64,000 nt of DNA from CAVZTX01 sp963778375 (GTDB taxonomy: Bacteria; Chloroflexota; Ktedonobacteria; Ktedonobacterales; Ktedonobacteraceae). The stretch is taken from positions 10,392 to 74,391 of the forward strand of contig CAVZTX010000031.1 in assembly GCA_963778375.1 (NCBI GenBank). The letters run 5' to 3'. The notes below the pieces were generated by a model. It ran no database searches and had not been told where the DNA came from. It saw nothing but the letters and a program-made list of their open reading frames with translations. Within the stretch, counting starts at the first letter, position 1. Every line of letters begins with the position of its first letter. Positions 28,029-37,040 of this stretch are shown in pieces. The position numbers were made by a program, and so were the translations under genes.

Positions 28029-29459
28029 ATGAATACATATGCGGTCGTAGTACTTGCAGCAGGCAAGGGTACTCGCATGCGTTCAACACTGCCAAAGGTT
28101 CTTCATCCAGTAGCAGGGTTGCCACTACTGGCTCATGTACTGAATGCCCTCGAAGCCATCCCCTCCACTCTTTCAACGAATTCACCGCTTCCCTTCACTT
28201 CCAACTCGCATCCCATTGTCGTATTGGGATATGGGGCAGAGCAGATCGAAGCTGTTTTTGGAGATCGTTGTTCCTATGCCATTCAAGAAGAACAATTAGG
28301 CACCGGGCATGCTGTACTTGCAGCGCAAAAAAATGTTGACGAACTAGACCCTCTGCCGCAAACAGTGCTGGTCTGCTACGGCGATACTCCACTTGTGAGT
28401 AGTGAAATATTGGCGCGTGTACTGGTTGAGCATGCTACACAGCAGGCTACCCTCACCTTTCTGACCGCTATTACGGAGCAAACGAGTGACTTTGGTCGTG
28501 TTGTGCGTAATGCCGATGGACAGGTGTGTGAAATCGTCGAAATGAAACGTGCAACTGAAGAGCAGAAACGTATCCGTGAAGTAAACTCCGGCGTGTATTG
28601 TTTTGATCGCACCTGGCTCTGGTCGGCATTGCAAGCACTACCTCGCAATGCCTCCGGTGAGTATTACCTCACCGACCTGGTCGGTATAGCTAGTTCCCAA
28701 GGGCGTAAGATTGCGACGGTCACCGGAACGCTTGACGAGACTATCGGCATCAATGACCGGGTACAGTTGGCAACCGTTGAGCAATTGCTGCGCCGCCGCA
28801 TTCTCGAACGACACATGTATGCGGGAGTAACTATTATTGATCCTGCGACGACGTATATCGATAATGACGTGATGATTGGCGTCGATACTGTCATACTCCC
28901 TGGTACAATAATTACAGGGAAGACTCGCATCGGGTCCGAGTGCCGAATTGGACCAGGAACAACCATCGATGCCTCAGTGATAGGTGATCGCTGCACCGTG
29001 CGTAATTCGGTGCTGGAAGAAACAATCTTCGAGGATGGAGTGCGTATTGGTCCATTTGGCCATTGTCGTCCAGGGGCCTACCTTGCACGTAATGTACGCA
29101 TGGGCAACTTTGGAGAGGTAAAAAACTCGTATATAGGTCCCGAAACAGATATGCATCATTTCAGTTATGTGGGCGATGCTACTGTGGGCGAGCAGGTGAA
29201 TATTGGCGCGGGTGCAATTACGTGTAATTATGATGGAGTACGTAAAAATCATACCACTATTGGTGCAGGTGCCTCTATTGGAAGCGATACGATGTTAATA
29301 GCTCCTGTCACGATTGGCGAGCAAGCTGTGACTGGAGCAGGTTCTGTGGTTCGCCAGGATGTCCCTGCCGGAGCTGTGGTTGCAGGTGTTCCGGCGCGTA
29401 TCTTGCGCATGCCTCAACCAACGGATAGCTCTGTGACAGAGGATGACAAAAAGGAGTAA
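28029..29459 (+). CDS. glmU: Bifunctional UDP-GlcNAc pyrophosphorylase / GlcN-1-P acetyltransferase
   Basis: Makes UDP-N-acetylglucosamine for peptidoglycan and other glycans; cytosolic. 476 residues, normal for the two-domain enzyme. The N-terminal nucleotidyltransferase has VVVLAAGKGTRMRSTLPKVL, with later TGHAVLAAQ and VCYGDTPLV. The C-terminal left-handed beta-helix shows hexapeptide repeats and the acetyltransferase motifs FGEVKNSYIG and GAGAITCNYDG. It starts a tight group with the CorC-like gene (8-base gap) and HMG-CoA lyase (3-base gap). Confidence 0.95.
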   Translation: MNTYAVVVLAAGKGTRMRSTLPKVLHPVAGLPLLAHVLNALEAIPSTLSTNSPLPFTSNSHPIVVLGYGAEQIEAVFGDRCSYAIQEEQLGTGHAVLAAQKNVDELDPLPQTVLVCYGDTPLVSSEILARVLVEHATQQATLTFLTAITEQTSDFGRVVRNADGQVCEIVEMKRATEEQKRIREVNSGVYCFDRTWLWSALQALPRNASGEYYLTDLVGIASSQGRKIATVTGTLDETIGINDRVQLATVEQLLRRRILERHMYAGVTIIDPATTYIDNDVMIGVDTVILPGTIITGKTRIGSECRIGPGTTIDASVIGDRCTVRNSVLEETIFEDGVRIGPFGHCRPGAYLARNVRMGNFGEVKNSYIGPETDMHHFSYVGDATVGEQVNIGAGAITCNYDGVRKNHTTIGAGASIGSDTMLIAPVTIGEQAVTGAGSVVRQDVPAGAVVAGVPARILRMPQPTDSSVTEDDKKE

Positions 29460-29467
29460 GCAATTCT

Positions 29468-30946
29468 ATGGATGGCGCTGGCTTAGCTGCCACCTTCACA
29501 GTAGCCTTAAGCGGGAGCACTCCGCAATTTGATGGAACAGCGTGGCTACAACTCACGGTATTAATCGTAGCTTTAATTCTGTGTGCCATTGCCTCCACTG
29601 CTGAGACTGCGCTTACCTCCATTAGCAGAATTCAACTCAAGAATCTGGTGGAAAAAGGAGATAAACGCGCGATTAAGATCGATAACTTGCTCGCTCAGCC
29701 CAACACCTTTCTCTCAACTATCCTTGTTGTCAATAGCGTGGCTGTGATTGTAGCTTCCAGCATGGCGACTGTGCTCGCATTGCGCTTCTCAGAGACCTAT
29801 GGTGAACTTATCGCCAGCGTTCTCATCTCCCTGGTTGTTTTGATCTTCTGTGAAATTACACCAAAAACTGCTGCTGTGCAAAATCCTCTGCGTTTTGCTC
29901 GTGCGCTAGTCAGCCTGGTACGTGGTGCTGCCTGGCTGCTTCGCCCGATTGTCTGGTCATTGAGCGCGATTACAAATACACTGGTTCGCCTGTTCGGTGG
30001 GCAGATGAAGCATCGCGGCCCCTTTGTGACCGAGGAAGAGCTGCGTTTGCTGGTGACGGTAGGTGAGGAAGAAGGTGTGCTCGAAGAGGAAGAGACGGAG
30101 ATGATCCATAGTATCTTCGAGTTCGCCGATACAACGGTGCGCGAGGTAATGATCCCGCGTATAGACATGGTGACACTTGAGAGTGATGCTACCGTTGATC
30201 AAGCTGTAGACCTTGCCTTACAAGGAGGTTTCTCACGTATCCCCGTCTACGAGGACAATATTGATAACATCCTTGGCATCTTGTATACCAAGGATATGCT
30301 CAGACAGTTGCGCGAAGGCCATAATACCTTGTCCATACGTGATCTGCTTCGTCCGGCCTATTTTGTGCCGGAGACCAAGAAGCTGGACGATCTGTTGCGC
30401 GAAATTCGCCAGAGGCGGGTGCATATGGTGATTGTGGTTGATGAATATAGTTCGGTGGCGGGGCTTGTGACCATCGAGGACCTGGTCGAAGAGATTGTTG
30501 GCGATATTAAAGACGAGTACGACCGCGAAGAAAACCTGTTTGAGCAGCTCAATGAGTACGAATATATCGTTGATGCAAAGATCAGCATCGATGAGTTCAA
30601 CGAACTGATGGATACTGACATGGAGAGTGAGGATTACGATACCGTGGGCGGGTTCTTGTACGCCCAACTCGACAAAATTCCGAGTGCGGGCGATACAACG
30701 AGCTACAAAGATCTGACCTTCACAGTGTTAGGTACGCGCGGGCGGCGAATTACCAAGGTGAGGGTAGAACGCGAACATGGAACCGCAGAGCCTACTCCTC
30801 CTGCTCCCCATCAGGAAACAGAAGGACAAGAGCAACAATCAAGTCAGTTAATTTCGCCTCCTCGCGAGGGAAGTACAGTTGTGAGGCAGGATGGACATCA
30901 AACACCATCCGAGCAGAATTCGCATTCTGAAGTTCGAGGCACCTGA
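29468..30946 (+). CDS. CorC/HlyC-family membrane protein (CNNM, CBS pair, CorC_HlyC)
   Basis: 492 residues. An N-terminal CNNM domain with about four membrane helices (ILCAIASTAETALTSI, then FLSTILVVNSVAVIVASSMA and VLIFCEITPKTAAV) is followed by a CBS pair (REVMIPRIDMV, GFSRIPVYED, LGILYTKDML; second CBS with HMVIVVDEYSSVAGLVTIED and LVEEIVGDI) and a C-terminal CorC_HlyC domain (GFLYAQLDKIPSAGD, GRRITKVRV). Family members are magnesium/cobalt transport proteins; the older name haemolysin is misleading. The last 50 residues are low-complexity and polar. Confidence 0.9.
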   Translation: MDGAGLAATFTVALSGSTPQFDGTAWLQLTVLIVALILCAIASTAETALTSISRIQLKNLVEKGDKRAIKIDNLLAQPNTFLSTILVVNSVAVIVASSMATVLALRFSETYGELIASVLISLVVLIFCEITPKTAAVQNPLRFARALVSLVRGAAWLLRPIVWSLSAITNTLVRLFGGQMKHRGPFVTEEELRLLVTVGEEEGVLEEEETEMIHSIFEFADTTVREVMIPRIDMVTLESDATVDQAVDLALQGGFSRIPVYEDNIDNILGILYTKDMLRQLREGHNTLSIRDLLRPAYFVPETKKLDDLLREIRQRRVHMVIVVDEYSSVAGLVTIEDLVEEIVGDIKDEYDREENLFEQLNEYEYIVDAKISIDEFNELMDTDMESEDYDTVGGFLYAQLDKIPSAGDTTSYKDLTFTVLGTRGRRITKVRVEREHGTAEPTPPAPHQETEGQEQQSSQLISPPREGSTVVRQDGHQTPSEQNSHSEVRGT

Positions 30947-30949
30947 TTT

Positions 30950-31882
30950 ATGCAATCTCCACTAGTTACTCTGCCGCAGACTGTGCGCGTGGTTGAGGTA
31001 GGCCCACGCGATGGCTTGCAGAACGAAAAAGCTATCGTACCTACCGAGCAGAAAATACAATTCATTTCTATGCTTGCTGAGGCTGGCCTTCCTGTCGTCG
31101 AAGCTACTTCGTTTGTCAGTCCACGTGCCATTCCTCAATTAAGCGATGCGGGTGCAGTGATGGCTGGCTTGGGACGGCGTCCTACAACATCATACCCGGT
31201 GCTGGTGCCTAATCTGAAAGGCATGGAACGGGCATTAGCTGCTGGCGTGCGAGCGATTGCTGTCTTCACCGCTGCCAGCGAAAGTTTCACACTCCATAAC
31301 ATCAATGCCACGATTGCTCAGAGCCTTGCCAACTTTCGCCCTGTTGTGGCATTGGCGCAGCAGGAAGGTATCCCTGTACGAGGTTATATCTCGACCGTCT
31401 TTGGCTGTCCTTATGAAGGGGCAGTCTCTCCACGACAGGTCCTCAACGTAGCACAAGCGCTTCTGGAAATGGGTATTGAGGAACTCTCGCTGGGTGATAC
31501 AATTGGCGTCGCAACTCCCAACCAGGTTGTAGATGTACTTGGCCTGTTGCTTACCGAAGGCGCTATTCCGGTTGAGCGATTAGCTGTCCATTTCCATGAT
31601 ACACGCGGCACTGCGCTCGCCAATGTCCTGGTCGCTTTACAAATAGGTATCAGTATTGTTGACTCCTCGGCGGGTGGCTTAGGAGGATGCCCGTACGCGC
31701 CCGGTGCGGCAGGGAATCTGGCAACCGAAGACTTGCTCTATATGCTGCACGGCATGGGCATTTCAACAGGTGTAAACCTGGAAAAGGTGGTTGCTGCTAC
31801 CCGCTTTATTGCCCCTTTATTGGGTCATGCTCCGACAAGCAAGTATTACCAGGCGGCGGAGAGCGAGTGTTTTACAGAGTAA
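30950..31882 (+). CDS. mvaB: Hydroxymethylglutaryl-CoA lyase
   Basis: Cleaves HMG-CoA to acetoacetate and acetyl-CoA, the last step of leucine breakdown. 310 residues. Motifs: VEVGPRDGLQNEK (metal and CoA site), EATSFVSPRAIPQ, HFHDTRGTALANVLVAL (metal-binding His pair), and the active-site signature SSAGGLGGCPYAPGAAGN with the catalytic Cys. Starts three bases after the CorC-like gene, so probably translated from the same transcript as glmU. The carboxylase and hydratase steps are 20 kb away at 4944-10768. Confidence 0.93.
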   Translation: MQSPLVTLPQTVRVVEVGPRDGLQNEKAIVPTEQKIQFISMLAEAGLPVVEATSFVSPRAIPQLSDAGAVMAGLGRRPTTSYPVLVPNLKGMERALAAGVRAIAVFTAASESFTLHNINATIAQSLANFRPVVALAQQEGIPVRGYISTVFGCPYEGAVSPRQVLNVAQALLEMGIEELSLGDTIGVATPNQVVDVLGLLLTEGAIPVERLAVHFHDTRGTALANVLVALQIGISIVDSSAGGLGGCPYAPGAAGNLATEDLLYMLHGMGISTGVNLEKVVAATRFIAPLLGHAPTSKYYQAAESECFTE

Positions 31883-31887
31883 TGTAA

Positions 31888-33315
31888 TCAATGCGACTCC
31901 AGGTAATGAATCGCCGCTATTAACTGCGTATCCCCACTACTCAGAATTTGTTGCTCTGAGAGGTTTTCATCGTTTTCATCCCCTGGTGTGAGAGGATTAA
32001 TGTTTTGAGCCAGCGTCACATTAAAACCCGATGTCGGCGTAATGCCCTGATCGCGTATAAATTGACCGTCGGGGGTAAGCCATTCACTTGTACCAAGTAA
32101 CAAGGCTGAACCATCTGAAAGGGGAAATTCTTCCAGCACTGTGCCGGTACCGAAGGTTTTTGTCCCTAGAATAATTGCTCTGTGATTATCTTGGAGTGCA
32201 CCCGATACGATCTCCGCTGCGCTCGCCGTATTGTTATTAACAAGTACGACAATCGGGATGGTCGTGGTGATTGGGTGACCATTTACCGGATATGGTGTGC
32301 GTTTACCTGTGCTATCCTGCTCTAACAGTACATTCCCACTGCCTATAAACTCACTTGCTACGTTAATGGCTTCTTGCAGGTATCCTCCTGGATCATCGCG
32401 CAGATCAAGAATGATTTTCGAGGCTCCTAGTTTTTTAGCTTGAGTGAGCGCATCTTTCAGTTGATCGGAAACGCCATTCGAAAATTGGACGATCTGAATC
32501 TGCGCAATGTGGTCTGGGGCAATGTAGTGCATGATGACGTTTGGTATATCAAACTGTGCCCGTGTCACCTTGATGGTCAGGGTCTGCTTCGTTGAGGGGC
32601 GCTGTACAGTAATGGATAACGTTGAGCCTGCATTGCCATTATGAATGATCGACTGCACAGTGGTCAGGTCTTTTCCTGCAGTACTGGCACCATTGACGGC
32701 GGTAATGATATCTTCGCGCTTCAGCCCGGATTTCTCGGCTGGCGAACCGGGTATCACGGACGCAATAACGAATTGCTTAGTTTTCGAGTCCTGCACTATG
32801 CTGATGCCGACACCGACAAATGTGCCGCTCAAGCTCTGATTTTCAGACTGCACATCAGCCGGAGTAAGGAAGCGTGTATGTCCTGTATCTTTCAGCACCG
32901 CTAGCATAGCACGAATGGCATCATAGGACATTTGCTGGTAGTTCACCGCTTTGCGGTCAACATAGTTTTGATCTATCGCTGTCCATGCCTGTTCGATAAG
33001 GCTTTCATAGCTTTTTGACTTGTCGCTGAGATTGAATGTGCCACCTGCTAACTGATGGCTAAACCACCCTCCCAGGAAGGCTAGAACCATCAAGGCAACA
33101 ACGACGATAAACTGCCCCACAGGTCGCCCAAAGCGATACCATTTATCACGGGAGGGCTGGCGATGTGAGGAAGAAGTACGTGCTGATGTATCTTGAGAAG
33201 AAGATTCATCATCACCTGCTGTTGCATGTGGGTTAAGGTCATTATGTTCTACCTCTAGATTATTATGCTGTTGTTCGGGCTGTTCATACCAGCGTGGATC
33301 ATCGTATGTACTCAC
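31888..33315 (-). CDS. C-terminal processing peptidase (S41 family)
   Basis: 475-residue serine protease anchored by one helix. The N-terminal 75 residues are polar and cytoplasmic (Asn/Ser/His-rich), then a membrane helix (FIVVVALMVLAFLGGWF). The extracellular part has a PDZ domain (GVGISIVQDSKTKQF, PGSPAEKSGLKREDIITAVNG) and the S41 core (KIILDLRDDPGGYLQEAI). The catalytic Ser is in NNNTASAAEIVSGAL and the Lys about 25 residues later in GTKTFGTGTV. All present. Downstream of infC on the same strand but separated from it by a terminator. Converges with HMG-CoA lyase. Confidence 0.93.
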   Translation of the reverse strand: MSTYDDPRWYEQPEQQHNNLEVEHNDLNPHATAGDDESSSQDTSARTSSSHRQPSRDKWYRFGRPVGQFIVVVALMVLAFLGGWFSHQLAGGTFNLSDKSKSYESLIEQAWTAIDQNYVDRKAVNYQQMSYDAIRAMLAVLKDTGHTRFLTPADVQSENQSLSGTFVGVGISIVQDSKTKQFVIASVIPGSPAEKSGLKREDIITAVNGASTAGKDLTTVQSIIHNGNAGSTLSITVQRPSTKQTLTIKVTRAQFDIPNVIMHYIAPDHIAQIQIVQFSNGVSDQLKDALTQAKKLGASKIILDLRDDPGGYLQEAINVASEFIGSGNVLLEQDSTGKRTPYPVNGHPITTTIPIVVLVNNNTASAAEIVSGALQDNHRAIILGTKTFGTGTVLEEFPLSDGSALLLGTSEWLTPDGQFIRDQGITPTSGFNVTLAQNINPLTPGDENDENLSEQQILSSGDTQLIAAIHYLESH

Positions 33316-33448
33316 AAATGGCCTCCCATGTATGGTTTTTTAGCTTTTTGATGACTCTTTAGCAGAATCTCTTGTGAGAGATTGTTGTTTTTCTCAATAG
33401 TTGTATCGTAGTAGGCTACGCTGGAAATGTCAACGTAGGGTTTTTTGA

Positions 33449-33483
33449 CAAAAAAGGGGGTGTAGTTCGGTAAACTACACCCT
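33449..33483 (-). terminator. Terminator of infC
   Basis: Hairpin with arms AGGGTGTAGTTT and AACTACACCCC followed on the minus strand by TTTTTT, about 80 bases after the infC stop. Confidence 0.85.
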
Positions 33484-33562
33484 GAATAATCTGCGCCAAA
33501 CGAAAAACCTTGGTTTATCTCCTACAACGGGAATGTACCGGCAAGCTACTCGTCGAGAAAGG

Positions 33563-34255
33563 TCAGGTATTCCTCGATGTGCCTGCTACATCGTTGCTTT
33601 CTGGAGTAGAGGCAGGCGTTGGAACTGGATCTGCTACAGTATTGTTCGTTGTTGCTTGAGTTGCACGGTGTTTGCCAACAACGCTAGGAGTAGGGGGTTG
33701 TTTTTTCGGTGGCTCCCAGCCGGGCGCACGGGAAACTATCATCGACATCATCCTACCTTCCATGATAGGAGAGCGCTCGATAATGGCCGATCCCTTTAAT
33801 ACCTCTGCAATCTCGTCTAGCAATTTGCGACCAAGATCCGGGTGTCGCATCTCTGCTCCACGGAACTGGACACTGACCCTGACTTTATCGCCTTCCGCCA
33901 AAAACTCTTGAATCTTGCGCGTCTTTACATCTACATCGTGTTCGTCCGTACGGGGACGTAAACGAATCTCCTTCTGATTTACCGTCTTTTGATTCTTACG
34001 CGCCTCGTTCTCTTTCTTTGCCTGATCGTACTTATACCGGCCATAGTCCATCAGTTTACAGACTGGCGGTATAGCATTGGGCGATATCTCGACCAGATCA
34101 AGATTCCGCTCATGAGCGATATCAAGCGCACGTAAAGAGGGCATCACCCCGATCATTTCACCATTTTCATCAATTAAGCGAACCTCGCGTGCACGTACGC
34201 GCTCGTTCACCCGCGTCTCACGTGATCGGTCGTTTCCCCGAAAATCCCTGTTAAT
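33563..34255 (-). CDS. infC: Translation initiation factor IF-3 (probable AUU start)
   Basis: Binds the 30S subunit and checks start-codon selection. The N-domain reads VRAREVRLIDENGEMIGV and PPVCKLMDYGRYKYDQAKK, the C-domain KEIRLRPRTDEHDVDVK, VRVSVQFRGAEMRHPDLG and SPIMEGRMMSM. A GTG at 34210 gives the shorter form, but it has no ribosome site and cuts into the family N-terminus. An ATT at 34255, 15 codons upstream in frame, gives (M)NRDFRGNDRSRETRVNERV and sits seven bases after a perfect AAGGAGGT (34263-34270), as in other bacteria where infC starts at AUU for self-control. A Pro/Thr/Ser-rich tail of about 40 residues follows the C-domain. The rpmI and rplT genes, usual partners, are not next to it. 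Confidence 0.9.
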   Translation of the reverse strand: MNRDFRGNDRSRETRVNERVRAREVRLIDENGEMIGVMPSLRALDIAHERNLDLVEISPNAIPPVCKLMDYGRYKYDQAKKENEARKNQKTVNQKEIRLRPRTDEHDVDVKTRKIQEFLAEGDKVRVSVQFRGAEMRHPDLGRKLLDEIAEVLKGSAIIERSPIMEGRMMSMIVSRAPGWEPPKKQPPTPSVVGKHRATQATTNNTVADPVPTPASTPESNDVAGTSRNT

Positions 34256-34262
34256 AGGCTGG

Positions 34263-34270
34263 ACCTCCTT
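34263..34270 (-). promoter_or_regulatory. Shine-Dalgarno that selects the AUU start of infC
   Basis: AAGGAGGT on the minus strand, seven bases before ATT at 34255. There is no comparable site before the GTG at 34210. Confidence 0.7.
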
Positions 34271-34366
34271 TTTTAGAACCTGTAATGTGGAATTACACGA
34301 AACGGCTTACGCCTATTGCGAAGCCTCATAAAGTGTAGCATACTGCTTGATGCAAAGTCAAATGCT

Positions 34367-36313
34367 TTATTGTGCTCGAGTTGGTGTTTGTAACATTTTC
34401 ACGAGCTTTGCTACCACATCATATCGTCCGTAGGATGGCATGATGTAGACCCCCTGAACCAGGCTATGGGTCGCGCTGAGAAGTTCTTGCGCAAGCTGCA
34501 AGCCTTCTTCGTTACTGTGCTCACCTGCTGCACGCATACGTGCACGAATGCCATCGGGAATGGTAATCCCAGGGACTTCATTGTGCAGGTATTCAGCGTG
34601 ACGCGAACTATGGAGGGGGATGCAGCCAAGTAGCATCGGAATAGGAGGTGTGCCTACTCGATCCAGGAAACGCAACAAAGGTGACGGTTCATAGATGGGC
34701 TGCGTCATAATGAAATGGGCTCCCGCATCTATCTTGCGCCGATATTTCTCAATCTCTTGTTCGCTCTGTTCCTCGGTCATGTTCAAATTGAGTGCCGTTC
34801 CAATATGAAAGGATGCTTGTGCGCCAAGAGGGGAATTCGCCGCGTCGTGGCCTCCATTCATGCCACGCATCACTCCGATCAATCCCACAGAATCCACATC
34901 CCACACGCCAGTTGTGTTAGGATAGTCGCCCACATGTAATGGATCACCAGTGAGCGCCAGAATATTACGAATACCCAGCGCATGCGCACCTAACAGCTCG
35001 GACTGAATAGCCATCAAGTTACGATCCCGCGTGGTAAAGTGGATAATGGTTTCTATACCCAGGTGATCCTGGATCAAACGCGCCAATGCTAAGCAACTCA
35101 TGCGTACGCGGGCCATCGGGCTATCGGCAATGTTGAAACAGTTGACGCCTGCCTCTTGCAGCAACGCGGCTCCCTCGAGAATCTTTGCTGGATTCAACCC
35201 CTTTGGTGGATCAAGCTCTACACTGACCACAAATTCTCCCGCTGCCAACTTCTCTTGAAGATGTGTCATCGAGCCGTGTTGGGGTAGGATAACCTCTTCC
35301 TCGATCAGCCGGGCAATCGTTACCTTGCCATTCGATGGCACCGTTGATATTGAGTGAAGCCTTTCTTCATAAGGGTCAGTCCCAATAGCTGACTGCTTCC
35401 CGTAATGCTCATCGAGTGCTTTGCGCATGGCAGAAATATGGTGCGGTGTCGTACCACAGCAGCCACCAATGAGATGTACGCCGGCTTTTGCGAAGCGTAG
35501 TGCATAATCGGCGAAGTAATCAGGGGTAGCCATATAAAAGAAGCGATTGCCCACGCGTGTTGGCATGCCTGCATTCGGTTGCGCAGAGAACAGATGGTAA
35601 TGTGCTCCGGTCTTATCGCAATGCTGTTTCACATCCTCAATCATCTCTTGCAGTGTATCTAACGTAGCAGCAGGCCCAACGCTGCAGTTAGCGCCTATCA
35701 CATCCACACCCAAATCGTTAAGCACGGCAGCCACTCGCGTAGCCGATTGCCCAGAGAGGGTATGGCCATCTTCATAGAAACTCATCTGCGCGACAATGGG
35801 AAGCCCACCAACTTCTTGTGCTGCTAAAACAGCTTGCCGCAGTTCCGGCAGACTAGAGAATGTCTCCAAAATCAACAGATCGGCTCCGCCCTCTAGTAAG
35901 GCGTCTATTTGCTCGCGGAAAATGGCACGCAATTCATTCAAGCGATGTTCATCGGGTGCTTGTAAAGGGCGTCCTGTCGGGCCAACTGCTCCAGCAACGA
36001 AGACAGGAAGTCCTGAGACCTCACGTGCCTCGCGTGCCAGGCGTACCGCGCGGAAATTGATGTCGCGTACCTGCTCTTCCAGACCATATGCTTCCAGTTT
36101 CGCTCGGTTCGCACCAAAGGTATTGGTTTCAATGATCTGCGCTCCAGCGCTTATATATTCGCGATGGATGCCTTGTATGAGTTCCGGCCGGGTCAAATTC
36201 AGTGCATCAAAACACTGCTCATAGCTCACACCACGCGCATACAAAAGTGTCCCCATAGCACCATCACACAGTATTGGACGTTGTTGGAGTTGTTCAAGTA
36301 ATAAATGCTCCAT
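34367..36313 (-). CDS. Bifunctional homocysteine S-methyltransferase / methylenetetrahydrofolate reductase
   Basis: About 648 residues from the ATG at 36313 (GGGAG nine bases upstream; an ATG at 36340 is less likely). The N-terminal domain is a homocysteine methyltransferase barrel: ILCDGAMGTLLYARGV, ETNTFGANR, and the zinc-binding GGCCGTTPHH with the earlier GANCSVGP Cys. From about residue 365 comes the methylenetetrahydrofolate reductase domain: VSVELDPPKGLNP, HFTTRDRN, NILALTGDP and HFIMTQPIY. It links methionine regeneration to one-carbon metabolism in one cytosolic protein. Known fusion architecture in several phyla. Confidence 0.93.
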   Translation of the reverse strand: MEHLLLEQLQQRPILCDGAMGTLLYARGVSYEQCFDALNLTRPELIQGIHREYISAGAQIIETNTFGANRAKLEAYGLEEQVRDINFRAVRLAREAREVSGLPVFVAGAVGPTGRPLQAPDEHRLNELRAIFREQIDALLEGGADLLILETFSSLPELRQAVLAAQEVGGLPIVAQMSFYEDGHTLSGQSATRVAAVLNDLGVDVIGANCSVGPAATLDTLQEMIEDVKQHCDKTGAHYHLFSAQPNAGMPTRVGNRFFYMATPDYFADYALRFAKAGVHLIGGCCGTTPHHISAMRKALDEHYGKQSAIGTDPYEERLHSISTVPSNGKVTIARLIEEEVILPQHGSMTHLQEKLAAGEFVVSVELDPPKGLNPAKILEGAALLQEAGVNCFNIADSPMARVRMSCLALARLIQDHLGIETIIHFTTRDRNLMAIQSELLGAHALGIRNILALTGDPLHVGDYPNTTGVWDVDSVGLIGVMRGMNGGHDAANSPLGAQASFHIGTALNLNMTEEQSEQEIEKYRRKIDAGAHFIMTQPIYEPSPLLRFLDRVGTPPIPMLLGCIPLHSSRHAEYLHNEVPGITIPDGIRARMRAAGEHSNEEGLQLAQELLSATHSLVQGVYIMPSYGRYDVVAKLVKMLQTPTRAQ

Positions 36314-36354
36314 AAAAAGGCTCTCCCAGCAACTAATCACATTCCTTGATCTCT

Positions 36355-36360
36355 ATTGTA
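36355..36360 (-). promoter_or_regulatory. Candidate -10 of the methyltransferase/MTHFR gene
   Basis: TACAAT on the minus strand, about 42 bases before the start, with a weak TTTCCG 18 bases further upstream. No riboswitch fold was recognised in this leader. Confidence 0.35.
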
Positions 36361-36468
36361 CCCGCTTTTTCTCATTTTCGGAAATGATGGACATTCACTT
36401 TAAAGATACTCTGAATTTCATCCAACGCTTTGCCTGATCCTGCAATATTTATATTGATAATAATAAAC

Positions 36469-36500
36469 CAGGACGACCTTAATGATCGTCCTGGTTGTCT
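36469..36500 (-). terminator. Terminator after hsp20
   Basis: Inverted repeat CCAGGACGA / TCGTCCTGG with T-rich flanks on both sides; probably serves the minus-strand hsp20 transcript. Confidence 0.65.
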
Positions 36501-36530
36501 TTTCAGAAGAACTCACTACCAAAACACGCA

Positions 36531-36977
36531 CTACTTTTTCGCAGTAACTTTCACTGTGCGAGCCTTGACATGCTCGGCCTTCGGCAGATTCAGCGTCAAC
36601 ACACCGTCATTATAGGTGGCCTCAGCACGCTCCGAATTGATGGGAGCGGGAAGTGCGAATGCTTGCTGGAACTGACCAGAAGGGAAACCGTTCCAGTGGG
36701 TAGTGGCACCCTGGGGTGCGGTCAACTTGGTCTCCCACTTCAGAGTGAGCGTATCCTGCTGAGCAGTAATCTCTACAGCATCAGGGTTCACACCTGGCAT
36801 CGGAAGCTGGAGAATAAACCCATCTGGCGTCTCATACAGATTCGCAGCAATGCCCTGACCACTCCATGAATTCAGGTTGCGCGGTGAAATGAAGCTGTCT
36901 TCAAATAGGCAATTCATCGCATCCCGCAAAGAAACTGCGTCGCTAAATGGACTATAACGTGTCAGATTGCTTGGCAT
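36531..36977 (-). CDS. Small heat-shock protein, Hsp20/alpha-crystallin family
   Basis: 148-residue ATP-independent chaperone. A short N-terminal arm (SLRDAMNCLFEDSFISPR) precedes the alpha-crystallin domain: ANLYETPDGFILQLPMPGVNPDAVEI, read in two parts, and the closing ATYNDGVLTLNLPKAE. The terminal IxI/V element appears as RTVKV. GGAGAT precedes the ATG. Upstream lie tandem CTCTTGAAC repeats and an inverted repeat at 37015-37040 that may be an operator. Confidence 0.9.
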   Translation of the reverse strand: MPSNLTRYSPFSDAVSLRDAMNCLFEDSFISPRNLNSWSGQGIAANLYETPDGFILQLPMPGVNPDAVEITAQQDTLTLKWETKLTAPQGATTHWNGFPSGQFQQAFALPAPINSERAEATYNDGVLTLNLPKAEHVKARTVKVTAKK

Positions 36978-37014
36978 TAGCGTATCTCCTTTCTCAACTC
37001 TTGAACGTATCTCT

Positions 37015-37040
37015 TGAACTCGTTCGGATGAGCGAGTTCA
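37015..37040. promoter_or_regulatory. Inverted repeat upstream of hsp20
   Basis: TGAACTCG (37015-37022) and CGAGTTCA (37033-37040) with a 10-base spacer, preceded by CTCTTGAAC at 36998-37006 and again at 37011-37019. It is not the CIRCE element. Position 40 to 65 bases before the ATG suits a repressor site. Confidence 0.4.
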
